NCBI GenBank assembly: GCA_002372325.1
Contig: DFFT01000124.1
Coordinates: 1 to 11,214, forward strand
Reading direction: 5' to 3'
DNA from: Succinivibrionaceae bacterium UBA3769
Lineage (GTDB): Bacteria > Pseudomonadota > Gammaproteobacteria > Enterobacterales > Succinivibrionaceae
Length of the DNA stretch: 11,214 nt
The position numbers were made by a program, and so were the translations under genes. The notes under the pieces are model-generated. The model made no database searches. It worked only from the letters and a program-made list of their open reading frames with translations, and was not told the DNA's origin. Below are positions 11,058 through 11,214 of the stretch, piece by piece (position 1 is the stretch's first letter; each line of letters opens with the position of its first letter).

Positions 11058-11214
11058 TCAGGTCAAAACCACCCCATCTTTCTCCAGCATTTCCTTGTAT
11101 TCCTCGCGCATATTTTCAGGAATGCCGAGATCGGCCATCGCCTGTTCCGTGGTAACACCGTAGTGTTTGACAATAGATACAATGGCTCGAAGAAGGCCTT
11201 TTACGATACCTTCC
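11058..11214 (-). CDS. 3' end of a further Rpn-family gene copy with a divergent tail (5' part outside window)
   Basis: Reading leftward from the window edge, 51 residues precede the TGA at 11060-11058. They begin EGIVKGLLRAIVSIVKHYGV and end IPENMREEYKEMLEKDGVVL plus T. The final 20 residues match units A and B almost perfectly. The 27 residues before them share only the pattern (IVS, YG/LG, T.E.AM), although the length is exactly the same. The gene is cut at its GKAEG-type linker, so whether it carries the nuclease domain cannot be seen. It lies upstream of the tail copies in transcription order, so it may be the parental full-length rpn gene, or yet another cassette. Confidence 0.65.
   Translation of the reverse strand, partial: EGIVKGLLRAIVSIVKHYGVTTEQAMADLGIPENMREEYKEMLEKDGVVLT

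Overview
The window looks like a Gammaproteobacterial chromosome. A stand-alone ribB sits behind an FMN riboswitch of the kind enterics use, and there is a queC-queD-queE operon. The Rpn-family protein tails rich in KAEG repeats suggest a host-associated anaerobe, possibly Succinivibrionaceae. The family placement is an inference; the class is better supported. Most genes lie on the minus strand and are GC-rich, with many CCGGA words. The exception is one strikingly AT-rich TnpB gene.

Left part (1-2240): the 3' end of an unidentified plus-strand gene with an acidic tail converges on a minus-strand gamma-class N6-adenine DNA methyltransferase. No restriction enzyme gene is visible beside it. 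A possible 45-codon ORF overlaps the methyltransferase start. The 300 bp upstream contain a near-perfect inverted repeat and scattered open frames but no gene I can name.

Middle part (2238-7331): minus-strand ribB has a GTG start, an FMN riboswitch and a clear sigma-70 promoter. Upstream of it is queC-queD-queE, tightly packed, making the 7-deazaguanine precursor of queuosine. A strong intrinsic terminator then marks the end of a 685-residue membrane protein of unknown family. That protein has seven predicted membrane segments and a roughly 370-residue charged C-terminal domain, predicted to be outside the cytoplasm.

Right part (7350-11214): this is the accessory region. It begins with a TnpB-only IS200/IS605-type element. 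Its candidate guide-RNA scaffold ends a few bases upstream of the membrane protein gene, and its TnpB lacks the usual RuvC-II glutamate. Next is a long structured leader and an unrecognised 269-residue plus-strand gene. The window ends in a minus-strand array of truncated copies of the C-terminal module of an Rpn-family nuclease: a decayed copy, two near-identical 381-bp copies in exact tandem, and the 3' end of a further, diverged copy that leaves the window. Each good copy has lost the nuclease domain but keeps an ORF with an internal ATG behind a GAGGGG ribosome-binding-like sequence. This resembles the short intragenic Rpn antitoxins (RpnS), and it is the most interesting feature here.
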